Below are positions 32,826 through 42,090 of a stretch of 64,000 nt of DNA, in pieces. Made by a program: the position numbers and the translations under genes. The DNA lies in assembly GCA_910588945.1 (NCBI GenBank), contig CAJUSF010000013.1, positions 124,001 to 188,000 on the forward strand. Reading direction: 5' to 3'. The stretch comes from an uncultured Eggerthellaceae bacterium (GTDB taxonomy: Bacteria > Actinomycetota > Coriobacteriia > Coriobacteriales > Eggerthellaceae). How positions within the stretch are numbered: the first letter of the stretch is position 1; every line of letters begins with the position of its first letter. The notes under the pieces were generated by a model that was given only the letters and a program-made list of their open reading frames with translations, was not told where the DNA came from and made no database searches.

Positions 32826-33686
32826 CTATATCATAACATCGCTCGGCACCGCATGCGATCGCATGTAGAATGAAATTATCTCCTGCGCGGTTTCCTCTAC
32901 CGCCTTGCCATCGGTGCGGATGATATAGCAACCGAGCTTTCTCATGAGCGAGCGCGCCTGTTCCAGATCATCATAGATGTACTCCAGATCGGCATACTTG
33001 CCCGCCACATTGCCTGCGGTGCCGAGTCTGCGCTGACGGATCCCCTCCAATACATCAGGGGTGGACATCAATCCAAAGAGTCGCGTCGGCTCGATGTCGA
33101 AAAGTTCCTCCGGAGGCTTCGTATCCGCATCGAGAGGGATATTGGCCACGTGAAAGCCGTGCTGTGCCAGATAGATGGAAAGCGGGGTCTTCGAGGTCCT
33201 CGAGACGCCGATGAGAACAATATCTGCCTTGTTGAGATCTTGAGGATTGCGCCCATCGTCGTGCTCGATCGTGAATTCGAGCGCCTCCACCCTGTGAAAG
33301 TAATTGATGTCCGCCACCCGCAAAGCGCCTGGAGAAGAGTTCGGGATAAGCCCGCTAATATCGGCGATGGCATCAATGGCCGCTGTCAGTAGATCAACGC
33401 CATAGATATTTGCCTGCCCGTCGATCCAAGCCGACACCTTATCGCGCATCTGCCCATGCACAAGCGTATAAAACACAACGAGCCTATCATCGCCCAACTG
33501 CTCGATATGATACCTGCTGTGCTCTTCCAGATAATCCCTTACCTGCTCAAAACTCGTAACCTTTCCGAAGATCTCAATCTTAGGATTAGTGACTCCAAAC
33601 TGGGCTGATGCCGCTTGTGCGACAGAGCGCGCAGTCTCGCCGATCGAGTCGGATATGACATGGATCGTCGGGAATTTGCGCGCCAT
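32826..33686 (-). CDS. ppsR: PPDK regulatory protein (bifunctional kinase/pyrophosphorylase, DUF299)
   Basis: ADP-dependent kinase and Pi-dependent phosphorylase that switches PPDK (or PEP synthase) off and on by modifying the Thr beside the catalytic His. 286 residues: HVISDSIGETARSVAQAA at the N-terminus, and the P-loop-like GVSRTSKTPLSIYLAQHG near residue 153, both family hallmarks. The partner enzyme is encoded 2.3 kb downstream. The ppsR stop is 50 bases before the membrane-protein gene. Start ATG at 33686, seven bases after the glyS stop region, suggests cotranscription with glyQS. Confidence 0.95.
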   Translation of the reverse strand: MARKFPTIHVISDSIGETARSVAQAASAQFGVTNPKIEIFGKVTSFEQVRDYLEEHSRYHIEQLGDDRLVVFYTLVHGQMRDKVSAWIDGQANIYGVDLLTAAIDAIADISGLIPNSSPGALRVADINYFHRVEALEFTIEHDDGRNPQDLNKADIVLIGVSRTSKTPLSIYLAQHGFHVANIPLDADTKPPEELFDIEPTRLFGLMSTPDVLEGIRQRRLGTAGNVAGKYADLEYIYDDLEQARSLMRKLGCYIIRTDGKAVEETAQEIISFYMRSHAVPSDVMI

Positions 33687-33692
33687 CGTGAT

Positions 33693-35774
33693 CTACCTCG
33701 TCTTCACCATAAGCCCGAAATCGGCCACATTAGCAAACACACCGATAAAGCGGTTCAAAAGCTTCATCCTATTGGCGCGGATCCGATCATCGTCATCCAT
33801 GACCATGGTGGTCTCGAAGAACTCATCGATCGGCGTCCTTAAGGATGCGAGCGAATCAAGCGCAGGCTCATAAAGACCGTCGGCAAGATACTCCTCCACC
33901 TCAGTGGATGCCTTAGCGATTGCGTCAGCCAGCTTCGTCTCACTCTCGCTGAACAGCGTCGGATCGAAATCGATCCCGGCATCCGCATCGCGAAGGTTAT
34001 TCGCACGCCCGTATGCCGTAGCCAGATCATCAAACGTATCGGCAGATTCGCTGCGCGCATGCTGCAAAGCCGCAACCCGCTCGATTATCGTGACAGGCTC
34101 AAGCACTCCCGCAGCCAAAACGGCATCGATCGCATCTAGCGGCATGCCTTGGTCGTGCAACATCACACGGCAGCGGGTGATGAAAAACTCCAGCACCTCT
34201 GCGCGCGTTTTCTCACGATCGAACTCAAGGTCGCTTTCCTGATAGATAGAAAGAGCATCGTCGATCGCTCGTTCAAGAGAGATATCTAGTCCACTTTGCA
34301 GAATAGAGATGATACCGAGCGCGGCACGGCGCAGCGCAAAGGGATCAGATGACCCTGTCGGAGCTTGATCGACAGCAAACAACCCGCATACTGTATCTAG
34401 CTTATCCGCTGCGGCCACGAACTTGCCAACGATATCCTTCGGTGGCTCGTCACCTGCAAAACGTGGGCGATAATGCTCGGCAATAGCCTGCGCGACACGC
34501 TCGCTCTCGCCTGATTCAATCGCATAGTAGGACCCCATAATGCCCTGCACGCTCGTGAACTCGATAACCGCATTAGTCACAAGATCGGCCTTCGAAAGGA
34601 GCGCGGCGCGCGCGACATCCTGAGTGATGGAGGCCTCCACATCGGCATCTACGCATAGCTTCTCAGCCAAACGGGCAACTCGATCGGTCTTCGAACGCAT
34701 GGTGCCGAGCTGCTCTTGGAAGACAACCTCATCCAGATGCTCAACGTACGCCTCGAGCGGATGCCGCAGATCCTCCTCATAGAAGAACTTAGCATCGTAG
34801 AGACGTGCAGCCACTACGCGCTCGTTTCCGTCAACGATAGTCGTTTCGCATTCAGGGTCGCCGTTTGACACGATGATGAATTTGTTGGTGAGCTTACCGT
34901 TATCATAGAGCGGGAAATACCTTTGATGCATGAGCATGGCATCCACGATGATCTCCTCAGGCACCTTCAAGAACATCTCGTCGAACGTACCGACCATCAC
35001 GGTGGGATACTCGGAAAGATTTATCACCTCGGTAAGCGTCTTAGGCGGCAATACCGCAGTATATCCCGTGTCGGCCTCTACCTTCGCAACGCCAGAGGCA
35101 ATAACAGCCTTGCGCTCGTCCTCGGATGGGACCACATGGGCGCTGCGTACCACACCGATCAGATCATCGGCTCGATTCACCTCATGCGCGCCCGGAGATA
35201 AGAAGCGATGGCCATAAGTAACATTTCCCGCTTCAAGACCAGCGAATCTCACAGGCAGGATCTCATCACCAAGATATGCAACAAGCCAGCGCACCGGTCT
35301 TGAGAAAAGCGCCTTCTCTGTTCCCCAGCACATCGATTTCGGCCAGGAGATAGACTCGATAACACCCTCGAGCACCGATGGCAGAAGTTCTGTGGCGCTC
35401 ATGGCTGGCTTTGATGTAACAGCGAAAACGTATTCGACGCCATCGACCTCACGACGCTCGAGCGACCCCACATCAATCCCTTTGCCGCGGGCGAAACCCT
35501 CGGCGGCCTTTGTCGGATTGCCCTCCTCATCAAAGGCGATCTTCACGCTCGGGCCCTTGTGTTCCTCTACGAGCGCTTCAGTGGAGGCAGCCACATCGGC
35601 GACGATGGCGATCATCCTTCTAGGCGTCGTATAGCAATCGATATCCCCATGTGAAAGCCCGATATCATCAAGCCTCTCAATTAGAAGCTTCGGAAATTGC
35701 TTAGTGGCGTTTTGCAGGTCGAATGCCGGGATCTCCTCTGTGCCGATCTCGAAAGCAAGCGTCTTACTAGTCAT
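33693..35774 (-). CDS. glyS: Glycyl-tRNA synthetase beta subunit
   Basis: Beta chain of the bacterial heterotetrameric GlyRS; contributes to tRNA binding. 693 residues, normal length. Diagnostic regions: FEIGTEEIPA at the start, TPRRMIAIVADV, ISWPKSMCWG, RPVRWLVAYLG, MLMHQRYFPLYD, DPFALRRAALGI. The ATG at 35774 overlaps the glyQ reading frame by eight bases; a longer frame to 35855 is discarded. Partner glyQ is directly upstream. Confidence 0.97.
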   Translation of the reverse strand: MTSKTLAFEIGTEEIPAFDLQNATKQFPKLLIERLDDIGLSHGDIDCYTTPRRMIAIVADVAASTEALVEEHKGPSVKIAFDEEGNPTKAAEGFARGKGIDVGSLERREVDGVEYVFAVTSKPAMSATELLPSVLEGVIESISWPKSMCWGTEKALFSRPVRWLVAYLGDEILPVRFAGLEAGNVTYGHRFLSPGAHEVNRADDLIGVVRSAHVVPSEDERKAVIASGVAKVEADTGYTAVLPPKTLTEVINLSEYPTVMVGTFDEMFLKVPEEIIVDAMLMHQRYFPLYDNGKLTNKFIIVSNGDPECETTIVDGNERVVAARLYDAKFFYEEDLRHPLEAYVEHLDEVVFQEQLGTMRSKTDRVARLAEKLCVDADVEASITQDVARAALLSKADLVTNAVIEFTSVQGIMGSYYAIESGESERVAQAIAEHYRPRFAGDEPPKDIVGKFVAAADKLDTVCGLFAVDQAPTGSSDPFALRRAALGIISILQSGLDISLERAIDDALSIYQESDLEFDREKTRAEVLEFFITRCRVMLHDQGMPLDAIDAVLAAGVLEPVTIIERVAALQHARSESADTFDDLATAYGRANNLRDADAGIDFDPTLFSESETKLADAIAKASTEVEEYLADGLYEPALDSLASLRTPIDEFFETTMVMDDDDRIRANRMKLLNRFIGVFANVADFGLMVKTR

Positions 35775-36708
35775 CACAGGCCCCCTTCTCTGCAGCTTGA
35801 GCATCCTTGGCATAGACCACGTTTTCCATGTACGACTCGCAGCATGCCTTCGCAAGCGTTCGCACGCGCAAAATGTAGGCCATTCTCTCGGTCGCCGAGA
35901 TCACGCCGCGGGCGTCTAGTAGGTTGAAAGCGTGGCAACACTTGAGCACAGAATCATATGCCGGAAGGGGAAGGCCCGCCTCTAACGTCTTCATGCACTC
36001 AGCCTCACGGTCGCTGAACTCCTTGAACAGAAAGTCGGTGTCCGCGATCTCGAAGTTATACTTGGAGAATTGCTTCTCGTTCTCAAGATACACATCGCCG
36101 TATGTGAACGTAACACCGTCGTTGCCTCTTGCCCAGACGATGTCATAGACACTGTCCACTCCTTGAACGAACATCGTGAGGCGCTCAAGACCATATGCGA
36201 TCTCGACCGGAATGGGGCTGCACTCGAATCCGCCGACTTGCTGGAAATAGGTGAACTGGGTGACCTCCATGCCATCGATCCAGACCTCCCAGCCAAGCCC
36301 CCAAGCACCGAGGGTGGGCGACTCCCAGTCGTCCTCGACAAAGCGCACATCATGCGCGGCCACATCGATACCGATAGCCTCGAGGGATCCAAGGTAGAGG
36401 TCTTGAATGTTATCAGGCGAGGGCTTTATGAGCACTTGGAACTGATAGTAGAACTGAAGACGGTTCGGATTTTCGCCATAACGCCCATCCGTTGGGCGAC
36501 GACAACCTTGCACGTATGCCGTCCTCCAAGTGTCCGGACCCAGCGCGCGAAGCGTGGTCGCAGGCGCATTCGTTCCAGCTCCGACCTCGTTGTCATAGGG
36601 CTGAAGGACGACACATCCCTGCTCGCCCCAGTAACGCTGAAGATTCATGATGACATCTTGGAATGTCGGCGCGTCCTTGTGCGCCCCTGATCTTTCAGAT
36701 CTGCTCAT
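35767..36708 (-). CDS. glyQ: Glycyl-tRNA synthetase alpha subunit
   Basis: Catalytic subunit of alpha2beta2 GlyRS. 313 residues: FQDVIMNLQRYWGEQGCVVLQPYD (start of the class II core), FYQFQVLIKPSPDNIQ, DVRFVEDDWESPTLGAWGLGWE-type stretch and FTYFQQVGG, all highly conserved. Overlaps glyS by eight bases. No T-box leader or other regulatory structure was recognised in the 135 bases before it. Confidence 0.98.
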   Translation of the reverse strand: MSRSERSGAHKDAPTFQDVIMNLQRYWGEQGCVVLQPYDNEVGAGTNAPATTLRALGPDTWRTAYVQGCRRPTDGRYGENPNRLQFYYQFQVLIKPSPDNIQDLYLGSLEAIGIDVAAHDVRFVEDDWESPTLGAWGLGWEVWIDGMEVTQFTYFQQVGGFECSPIPVEIAYGLERLTMFVQGVDSVYDIVWARGNDGVTFTYGDVYLENEKQFSKYNFEIADTDFLFKEFSDREAECMKTLEAGLPLPAYDSVLKCCHAFNLLDARGVISATERMAYILRVRTLAKACCESYMENVVYAKDAQAAEKGACDD

Positions 36709-36843
36709 CTAAACTCCGTCTCCTCCGATACGAAATCATTTCCAAAGGTCGATCGCCTCAGTATGCGCGATCCGTTCCTGCTTGCCGACAAGGCTTTCCC
36801 GGCACACAAGCGATCGTGACCGCCATATGCACCGAGAGGAAAA

Positions 36844-37416
36844 CTAATTCAAAGGCGCCATGTTGTTCAGCGGCCAGTAGATGAACACCGCCTTACCCGT
36901 GACGCTATCCACAGGGATCGAGCCGAAATATCTCGAGTCCTGCGAATTGGTGCGATTGTCCCCCATCACCCAGATCTCGCCTTCCGGCACCTTGTAGGGA
37001 TAGGTTATCGTTGTGCCGTATGCAGTCGTAAGCGGATAGGACGGCTTTCCATCCGTATACGGCTCAACAAGCTTTTTGTTATCCACATAGACATCCCCAT
37101 CGATCAGATTCACTGTCTGACCGCCTGTTGCGATGACACGCTTGATCAATGTGCGCGAGGGGATCTCTGGGTCTATGAATGTAACGATGTCACCCGGCTG
37201 GGGGTCGTTCATGTAGTAGGTGATCTTCTCGGAAAAAACCATATCACCTGTCATGATGGTGTCTTCCATCGAGCCTGAAGGAATCTCGTATGCCTGAAAG
37301 ACAAACGTGCGAAGACCCCAAGAGATCAACAGGATCGCGGCTAAAGTAAGAATGATCGAGATTAGCTTGCGACCAAACGACGATCTTTTCGGAGTTGCAT
37401 GCTCTCCTTCAAACAT
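36844..37416 (-). CDS. lepB: Signal peptidase I
   Basis: Membrane-bound peptidase that removes Sec/Tat signal peptides. 190 residues: one N-terminal transmembrane segment (about 18-35), catalytic Ser in EIPSGSMEDTI and general-base Lys in RTLIKRVIATGG, then GDNRTNSQDSRYFG box E. The gene lies 124 bases downstream of trmD; in Bacillus-type clusters rplS would be between them. Confidence 0.96.
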   Translation of the reverse strand: MFEGEHATPKRSSFGRKLISIILTLAAILLISWGLRTFVFQAYEIPSGSMEDTIMTGDMVFSEKITYYMNDPQPGDIVTFIDPEIPSRTLIKRVIATGGQTVNLIDGDVYVDNKKLVEPYTDGKPSYPLTTAYGTTITYPYKVPEGEIWVMGDNRTNSQDSRYFGSIPVDSVTGKAVFIYWPLNNMAPLN

Positions 37417-37540
37417 ATCGCTATCGGCTCCTTTCCATCATATATCGTTTAGTGCCGAGAGCTACAGGTTTGAGCGCTTGATACGGCAAAGATTGGTGAA
37501 CGACGAATTTATACTTGTGCAATGATAACTCAAATAGGCT

Positions 37541-38317
37541 CTACGCTTTTCCATCTAACGATTTTTTCAGAAAAATAAGGTCGCTTTCAGATATGCGGTC
37601 GCTCTCGATATATTCCTCTATCAGATCCGGACGCAACTCGAGCGTACGACGAAGGCTCGTCTGGCGCCTCCATTTCTCTATCTTGGCATGATGCCCCGAC
37701 AACAACACCTCAGGAACCTCCATCCCCCTGAAGTTCGCCGGACGCGTGTATTGCGGATATTCGAGAAGCCCTGTGGCAAACGACTCATCCGCAGCGCCGT
37801 CTTCCGCACCAAGAACCCCGTCCAGCTTTCGCACGACAGCATCGATCACCACCATTGATGCCAACTCGCCGGATGTGAGGACATAATCCCCGAGACTGAT
37901 CATGTCATCGGCAAGCGCATAGACGCGCTCGTCCATCCCCTCATAGTGCCCGCATACAAATACCAGCCGGTCGCACTTCGATAGTTCGAGCGCATACCGA
38001 TCATCGAAGGTGCGCCCGTGAGGAGAGAGAAAGATCACGCGCGCTGAAGGCACATCAGCCTTGGATTCGGGCAAGCTTCCGGATGACAGTCCCAAGATCG
38101 ACTCCATCGCCTCATAGACCGGATCGCACTTCATCACAAGCCCTGAGCCTCCCCCGTAGGGATAGTCATCGGTGCTCCTGTGCCTGTCGTGGGTCCAATC
38201 GCGAAGGTCATAAGCGTGAAACTCAATCACGCCGCGCTCGCGAGCAAGCCGCATCATGGACGTGCCCATTACAGAATCATACATATCCGGAAATGTTGAT
38301 AGCGTATCGATACGCAT
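37541..38317 (-). CDS. trmD: tRNA (guanine-37-N1)-methyltransferase
   Basis: SPOUT-fold m1G37 methyltransferase that uses SAM to prevent frameshifting. 258 residues: LSTFPDMYDSVMGTSMMRLA, PYGGGSGLVMKCDP, and the knot with VFVCGHYEGMDERV and SLGDYVLTSGELASMVVIDAV. The ATG at 38317 is fixed by AGGAGG seven bases before; a frame to 38419 overlaps rimM. Third-last in rpsP-khpA-rimM-trmD. Confidence 0.98.
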   Translation of the reverse strand: MRIDTLSTFPDMYDSVMGTSMMRLARERGVIEFHAYDLRDWTHDRHRSTDDYPYGGGSGLVMKCDPVYEAMESILGLSSGSLPESKADVPSARVIFLSPHGRTFDDRYALELSKCDRLVFVCGHYEGMDERVYALADDMISLGDYVLTSGELASMVVIDAVVRKLDGVLGAEDGAADESFATGLLEYPQYTRPANFRGMEVPEVLLSGHHAKIEKWRRQTSLRRTLELRPDLIEEYIESDRISESDLIFLKKSLDGKA

Positions 38318-38342
38318 GCCGATCCTCCTGTAATGCCGACGA

Positions 38343-38879
38343 TCAAATATCAAACAGACCTTGCGGGCAGTCAAGCGTGAGCTTGCAAGATGCCTCATCA
38401 ACCTCAACGATGATGTCATCCACCAAAGGAATGAGCTTCACATCACCGCTGATGTGCGGGACATCTGTGACGTTAACATATAAGAGCACCTGTTCGAAGC
38501 GCTCCTCAGCATCTTTCACAACGCCGATCTCGCCAAGCGTCGCATCGATGAGCGTCCAGCCGACAAAGATGCCGGCACTCATCGGCGCCTCATCAATGAT
38601 GTCGATATCATTCTCGTCGATGAGCACATGACATCCACAGACCCGATCGGCCACCGTGGCATCTTCGATCTCTGAGAAAAATACGACCTCGCGCGCAGCG
38701 CTCGTGGATACCTCATCGCAAAGGTGCACTTCGCGCGGCGCATCCATTCGCGGTGGCACGAGATAAAGCTCTTGACCCTGCTTCAAAACGCAAGAAAGAC
38801 CGGCGCTCCATTGGAGCACCAGCCCTCCATCAAGTCCCTTTTTATTGATGATGACGGCGATATCGCGCCAGGTTCGCAC
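38343..38879 (-). CDS. rimM: Ribosome maturation factor RimM
   Basis: 16S-processing factor that binds S19 during 30S assembly. 178 residues, two-domain layout: beta-barrel beginning WRDIAVIINKKGLDGGLV and PRC-barrel around GIFVGWTLIDATLGEIG, ending VKLIPLVDDIIVEVD. The N-terminal GxxGL motif is GLDGGL. GTG at 38879 overlaps the khpA stop by one base (TAGTG). Confidence 0.93.
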   Translation of the reverse strand: MRTWRDIAVIINKKGLDGGLVLQWSAGLSCVLKQGQELYLVPPRMDAPREVHLCDEVSTSAAREVVFFSEIEDATVADRVCGCHVLIDENDIDIIDEAPMSAGIFVGWTLIDATLGEIGVVKDAEERFEQVLLYVNVTDVPHISGDVKLIPLVDDIIVEVDEASCKLTLDCPQGLFDI

Positions 38880-39133
38880 TAGTCGACCAACTCCACGTCG
38901 ACCATCGCGCCCTTGCGCGATGCGGCAGCCCGAGTAAGCGTACGGATCGACTTAATGACCCTTCCCTGACGGCCGATGACCTTGCCAGCATCATCGGGGT
39001 TGACGCGGATCTCAATAAGGATATTGCCATCCTCCTCGTCGATGCCGGTCACCTCAAGTTCCTCTTTGTTCTCGATCAGAGGCTCGACGACGCTCGCGAC
39101 AAGCTCAGAGAGATCGGTTACCACATCAGACAT
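38879..39133 (-). CDS. khpA: KH-domain RNA-binding protein KhpA
   Basis: Small RNA-binding protein, 84 residues. The single type II KH domain has VIGRQGRVIKSIR with GRQG as the GxxG loop. Position between rpsP and rimM is the standard one for YlqC/KhpA. Family members act in pairs with KhpB in RNA and cell-division control; that partner is not in this window. Confidence 0.94.
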   Translation of the reverse strand: MSDVVTDLSELVASVVEPLIENKEELEVTGIDEEDGNILIEIRVNPDDAGKVIGRQGRVIKSIRTLTRAAASRKGAMVDVELVD

Positions 39134-39140
39134 GATGACC

Positions 39141-39383
39141 TTATGCGTTCTCGCGGGTCTGCTTCAGCAAGCGCTCCACGGTATCGGAGAGCTGAGCGCC
39201 GTTTGCAACCCATTTGTCGATCTTCTCCTGATCGAGCTCGATCATATGAGGATGCACGCAAGGATTGTAACGACCGACCTCATCGATGAACTTGCCATCA
39301 CGCGGGCAACGGGAATCAGCAACGACTACACGGTAATATGGGCGTTTTTTTGCACCGTGACGAGCAAGACGGATCTTAACCAT
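39141..39383 (-). CDS. rpsP: 30S ribosomal protein S16
   Basis: Early assembly protein of the 30S subunit. 80 residues with VKIRLARHGAKKRPYYRVVVADSR at the start (standard S16 signature) and FIDEVGRYNP. First gene of rpsP-khpA-rimM-trmD, with a strong promoter at 39457-39485. Confidence 0.98.
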   Translation of the reverse strand: MVKIRLARHGAKKRPYYRVVVADSRCPRDGKFIDEVGRYNPCVHPHMIELDQEKIDKWVANGAQLSDTVERLLKQTRENA

Positions 39384-39750
39384 TTAAGCAGAACTCCTTC
39401 TTCTTTACCTTTATAAAATGCTTATATACGTCAGTAGCATTTGACAGCGATTTTCAATCATACGGTTTATCCCTGACTTTTGCAAGGTCAAATATCGTAA
39501 AAACCCTGCAAACCTAGGGAAATGTGACACGGCGCATAAAAGCACGCGCGATCCTCATCGCCTCCGACCGACAAACACGCTTAGGTATGCGATAGGTTTC
39601 TCAACAGGCTAAACATTGCCAACGAGAGCCTAGCTGGGTGATGCGGGCTGCCTCATCACTTTTCGGCAACAACATCTACGCAGCATCTCTCAACACCCTC
39701 CAAATGATAAACTCGAACACAGTAGAACATAGATGAGGAAAGAGGCTTTG
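39384..39750. other. Divergent intergenic region rpsP / ATP-grasp gene
   Basis: 367 bases. Holds the rpsP promoter (listed) and, nearer the plus-strand gene, a GTGATG/CATCAC hairpin (39638-39659) followed by four T on plus, which may act as an attenuator or end an upstream transcript. No other coding or repeat signal was found. Confidence 0.6.
39457..39485 (-). promoter_or_regulatory. Sigma-70-type promoter of the rpsP operon
   Basis: TTGCAA (39485-39480), a 17-base spacer, then TATGAT (39462-39457), about 75 bases before rpsP. Confidence 0.72.
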
Positions 39751-41148
39751 ATGAGCGATAGGACCAACGCTGACTTCACAGATGAATATTTCGACATTCT
39801 AGATGAGCTCGACGGGGATATCCCTTCCAGAAGGGCTGCTTACAACTATATGCAAAATTCAACCGCGATCGTGCATCACGAGGTTGTTGCCTGCTCATTC
39901 GTGCCGCGTCTTTTCAACAAAAAGACCTACTCTACGATGAAGTCAGCCGCCGAGATGACGCATCGCATCCTTAGCAAAGTGATGCAGCGCTACCTCGACG
40001 ATCCTCACTACAGAGAACTCTTCGACTTCGACGAGCGCCTGAAAGAGCTGATCTTACTACCGCGTGGTTACAACTCGATCCTACCGTTCGCCCGCGTGGA
40101 CACATTCATAGACGAGGACACATACGCTGTGCGATTCTGTGAATTCAACGGTGACGGCTCGGCTGGGATGAACGAGAATCGCGAGATCACCAATTCGATC
40201 AGGGAAAGCGAAACCTTGAAAGTGTTCATGGAAAACCACAGGGTCCAAGGTTGCGACCTGTTCCGTCCTTGGGTGGATAAGTTTATCGAGATCTATTCCA
40301 CATACACGCATAGGATAAACAATCCCCGCTTCGCCATCTGCGATTATCTTGAAAACGGTGTCGTTGATGAATTTTACGTCTTTTGCGACCTTTTCAAGGA
40401 GGCCGGATACGATTGTACCGTTTGCGATGTGCGCTCGCTAAACTTCGACGGCAACATCCTGACAGATGACTCGGGCAGGCGCATTGATGCCATTTGGCGC
40501 CGATGCGTCACCAACGATGTTTTGGACCATTGGAGCGAATCAAGCGCGCTGATCGATGCCGTGCGAGCTGAAAAAGTAGCGCTCATCGGCAGTTTTGCGG
40601 GGCACATCGTCCACGACAAGCAGATCTTTGACGTCCTCATAAAAAACGAAACGCTAGCTTTTCTGGATGCGGATGAGATCGACTTCCTCGAACAAGCCAT
40701 TCCGCAGACAGATTTCTTAGATGAGAGCGTGGTGAATCTCGCGCAGATCAAGGAAAACAAAGACGAATGGATCATCAAGCCAGCCGATCACTACGGCGCA
40801 GACCACGTCTATGCAGGATGCGAAGTGAGCACTAAGGAATGGGAGGCTCTCATAGATCGCTTCGCGAATTCGCGCGAAGGATACGCATTCATCGTGCAGC
40901 GCTACATCCGTCCATTCAAAACGAAGACCCTGCCACCCGATACGAAGATCGACTCGCTTCCCGACGGCGACATCTCATCTGCACCAGCGCTCTACAACAA
41001 TCTCAACGGCCTTTACCTTTATGACGGGCATTTCCAAGGAGTTTTCAGCCGCCTTGGGCCTCACCCTACCATCTGCAAGCAAAATGATGGCATGACATCT
41101 GCTACCCTTTGGGTGGACACTGATGTCGAAGATGCACTGGAGCTTTAG
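39751..41148 (+). CDS. Glutathionylspermidine-synthase-like ATP-grasp protein
   Basis: 465 residues of the circularly permuted ATP-grasp group related to GSP synthase. Visible landmarks: RFCEFNGDGSAGMNENREI (metal/substrate loop, about residue 130), DAIWRRCVTNDVLDHW, and the ATP-grasp core EWIIKPADHYGADHVYAG and FIVQRYIRPFKTKTLPP near the end. Such enzymes join a carboxylate to an amine; the true substrates are unknown here. The ATG at 39751 (AAGAGG upstream) is preferred over 39733. Its stop is directly followed by the next gene's ATG, implying coupling. Confidence 0.8.
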   Translation: MSDRTNADFTDEYFDILDELDGDIPSRRAAYNYMQNSTAIVHHEVVACSFVPRLFNKKTYSTMKSAAEMTHRILSKVMQRYLDDPHYRELFDFDERLKELILLPRGYNSILPFARVDTFIDEDTYAVRFCEFNGDGSAGMNENREITNSIRESETLKVFMENHRVQGCDLFRPWVDKFIEIYSTYTHRINNPRFAICDYLENGVVDEFYVFCDLFKEAGYDCTVCDVRSLNFDGNILTDDSGRRIDAIWRRCVTNDVLDHWSESSALIDAVRAEKVALIGSFAGHIVHDKQIFDVLIKNETLAFLDADEIDFLEQAIPQTDFLDESVVNLAQIKENKDEWIIKPADHYGADHVYAGCEVSTKEWEALIDRFANSREGYAFIVQRYIRPFKTKTLPPDTKIDSLPDGDISSAPALYNNLNGLYLYDGHFQGVFSRLGPHPTICKQNDGMTSATLWVDTDVEDALEL

Positions 41149-42057
41149 ATGAACAACGCCACCCAGGCCAAGGTCGTCTCGATCTTGGCCGCATTGATGC
41201 TGTTTTTCACATACATCGCATTCGGATTCACCATATGCGCCACGCTTCCAATGACTACCGAGAAGCTCTCATTGATGACGAGCGACTTCGACAATTCGCC
41301 ATATTCCAAGCAGGACCTGACCGAACTTGCTGTTGAGGTACGCAATTTCACAGTCGACGACTATGACAGAGGCGAGCTCGGTTTTGATGCTGCGCACAAC
41401 GCGCTTGCCGAAAAGATCATCGATAAGGCGCACAGTGCAAGTCAGGCAGATTCACCTACGCATGATCGATGGAGCAAAGAGGCCCTTGAGGTATTAAAAG
41501 CCGCAAATGATGATCCTTCCCCTGCAACAACGATGCAAAAGCTCTCCGAAGCAGGTCAGCAATATGCTTTGAGCGACGAGGCGATCGATCACCTCAATGA
41601 TGTTAACGATGTTTTATCGCGTCTGTTTTTGCCGATGCTCGGCATCGCCGTGCTCGCAGCTTTTTGTCTGATGGCATCCCTTCGTTACTACGGCTACAAC
41701 ACTGCCGCGAAGAGCCTGCTCTATGCTGGCCTGTCAACGCTTGGCATCCTTGCTATCCTCGGCATCTGGGCACTCGTCTCTTTCGACAGCCTGTTTTCCG
41801 CCCTGCACTCGCTCTTCTTCGCCGCAGGAACTTGGACATTTCCGGCAAATTCGTTGTTGATCGAGATGTATCCGATAGACTTTTGGATCGGAATGGCGCT
41901 TGTTTGGCTCATTTCATCATGCAGTATCGCGTTGCTGTCCATCATCTTCGGGCTCCTCATCAAACGGGCACACAAACGCAATGTCGAGCGTAAGGTCGAG
42001 CACGAAGTTCAAGAGACCGAAGTCGATAAAACGGCGCAAGTGGCCTGCAGTGATTGA
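41149..42057 (+). CDS. TIGR01906/DUF1461-type integral membrane protein
   Basis: 302 residues: N-terminal transmembrane helix, an extracellular helical region of about 130 residues containing RGELGFDAAHNALAEKIIDKAHS, then three or more hydrophobic segments (ILPMLGIAVLAAFCLMASL-like, LSTLGILAILGIWALVSFD, and FWIGMALVWLISSCSIALLSIIFG) and a charged cytoplasmic tail. Matches the TIGR01906 membrane family in layout; function unknown. The start ATG immediately follows the preceding TAG. Repeated co-occurrence with ATP-grasp genes cannot be judged from one window. Confidence 0.75.
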   Translation: MNNATQAKVVSILAALMLFFTYIAFGFTICATLPMTTEKLSLMTSDFDNSPYSKQDLTELAVEVRNFTVDDYDRGELGFDAAHNALAEKIIDKAHSASQADSPTHDRWSKEALEVLKAANDDPSPATTMQKLSEAGQQYALSDEAIDHLNDVNDVLSRLFLPMLGIAVLAAFCLMASLRYYGYNTAAKSLLYAGLSTLGILAILGIWALVSFDSLFSALHSLFFAAGTWTFPANSLLIEMYPIDFWIGMALVWLISSCSIALLSIIFGLLIKRAHKRNVERKVEHEVQETEVDKTAQVACSD

Positions 42058-42090
42058 TATAATCACCTCGACCGATTTTTAGGAGATATC

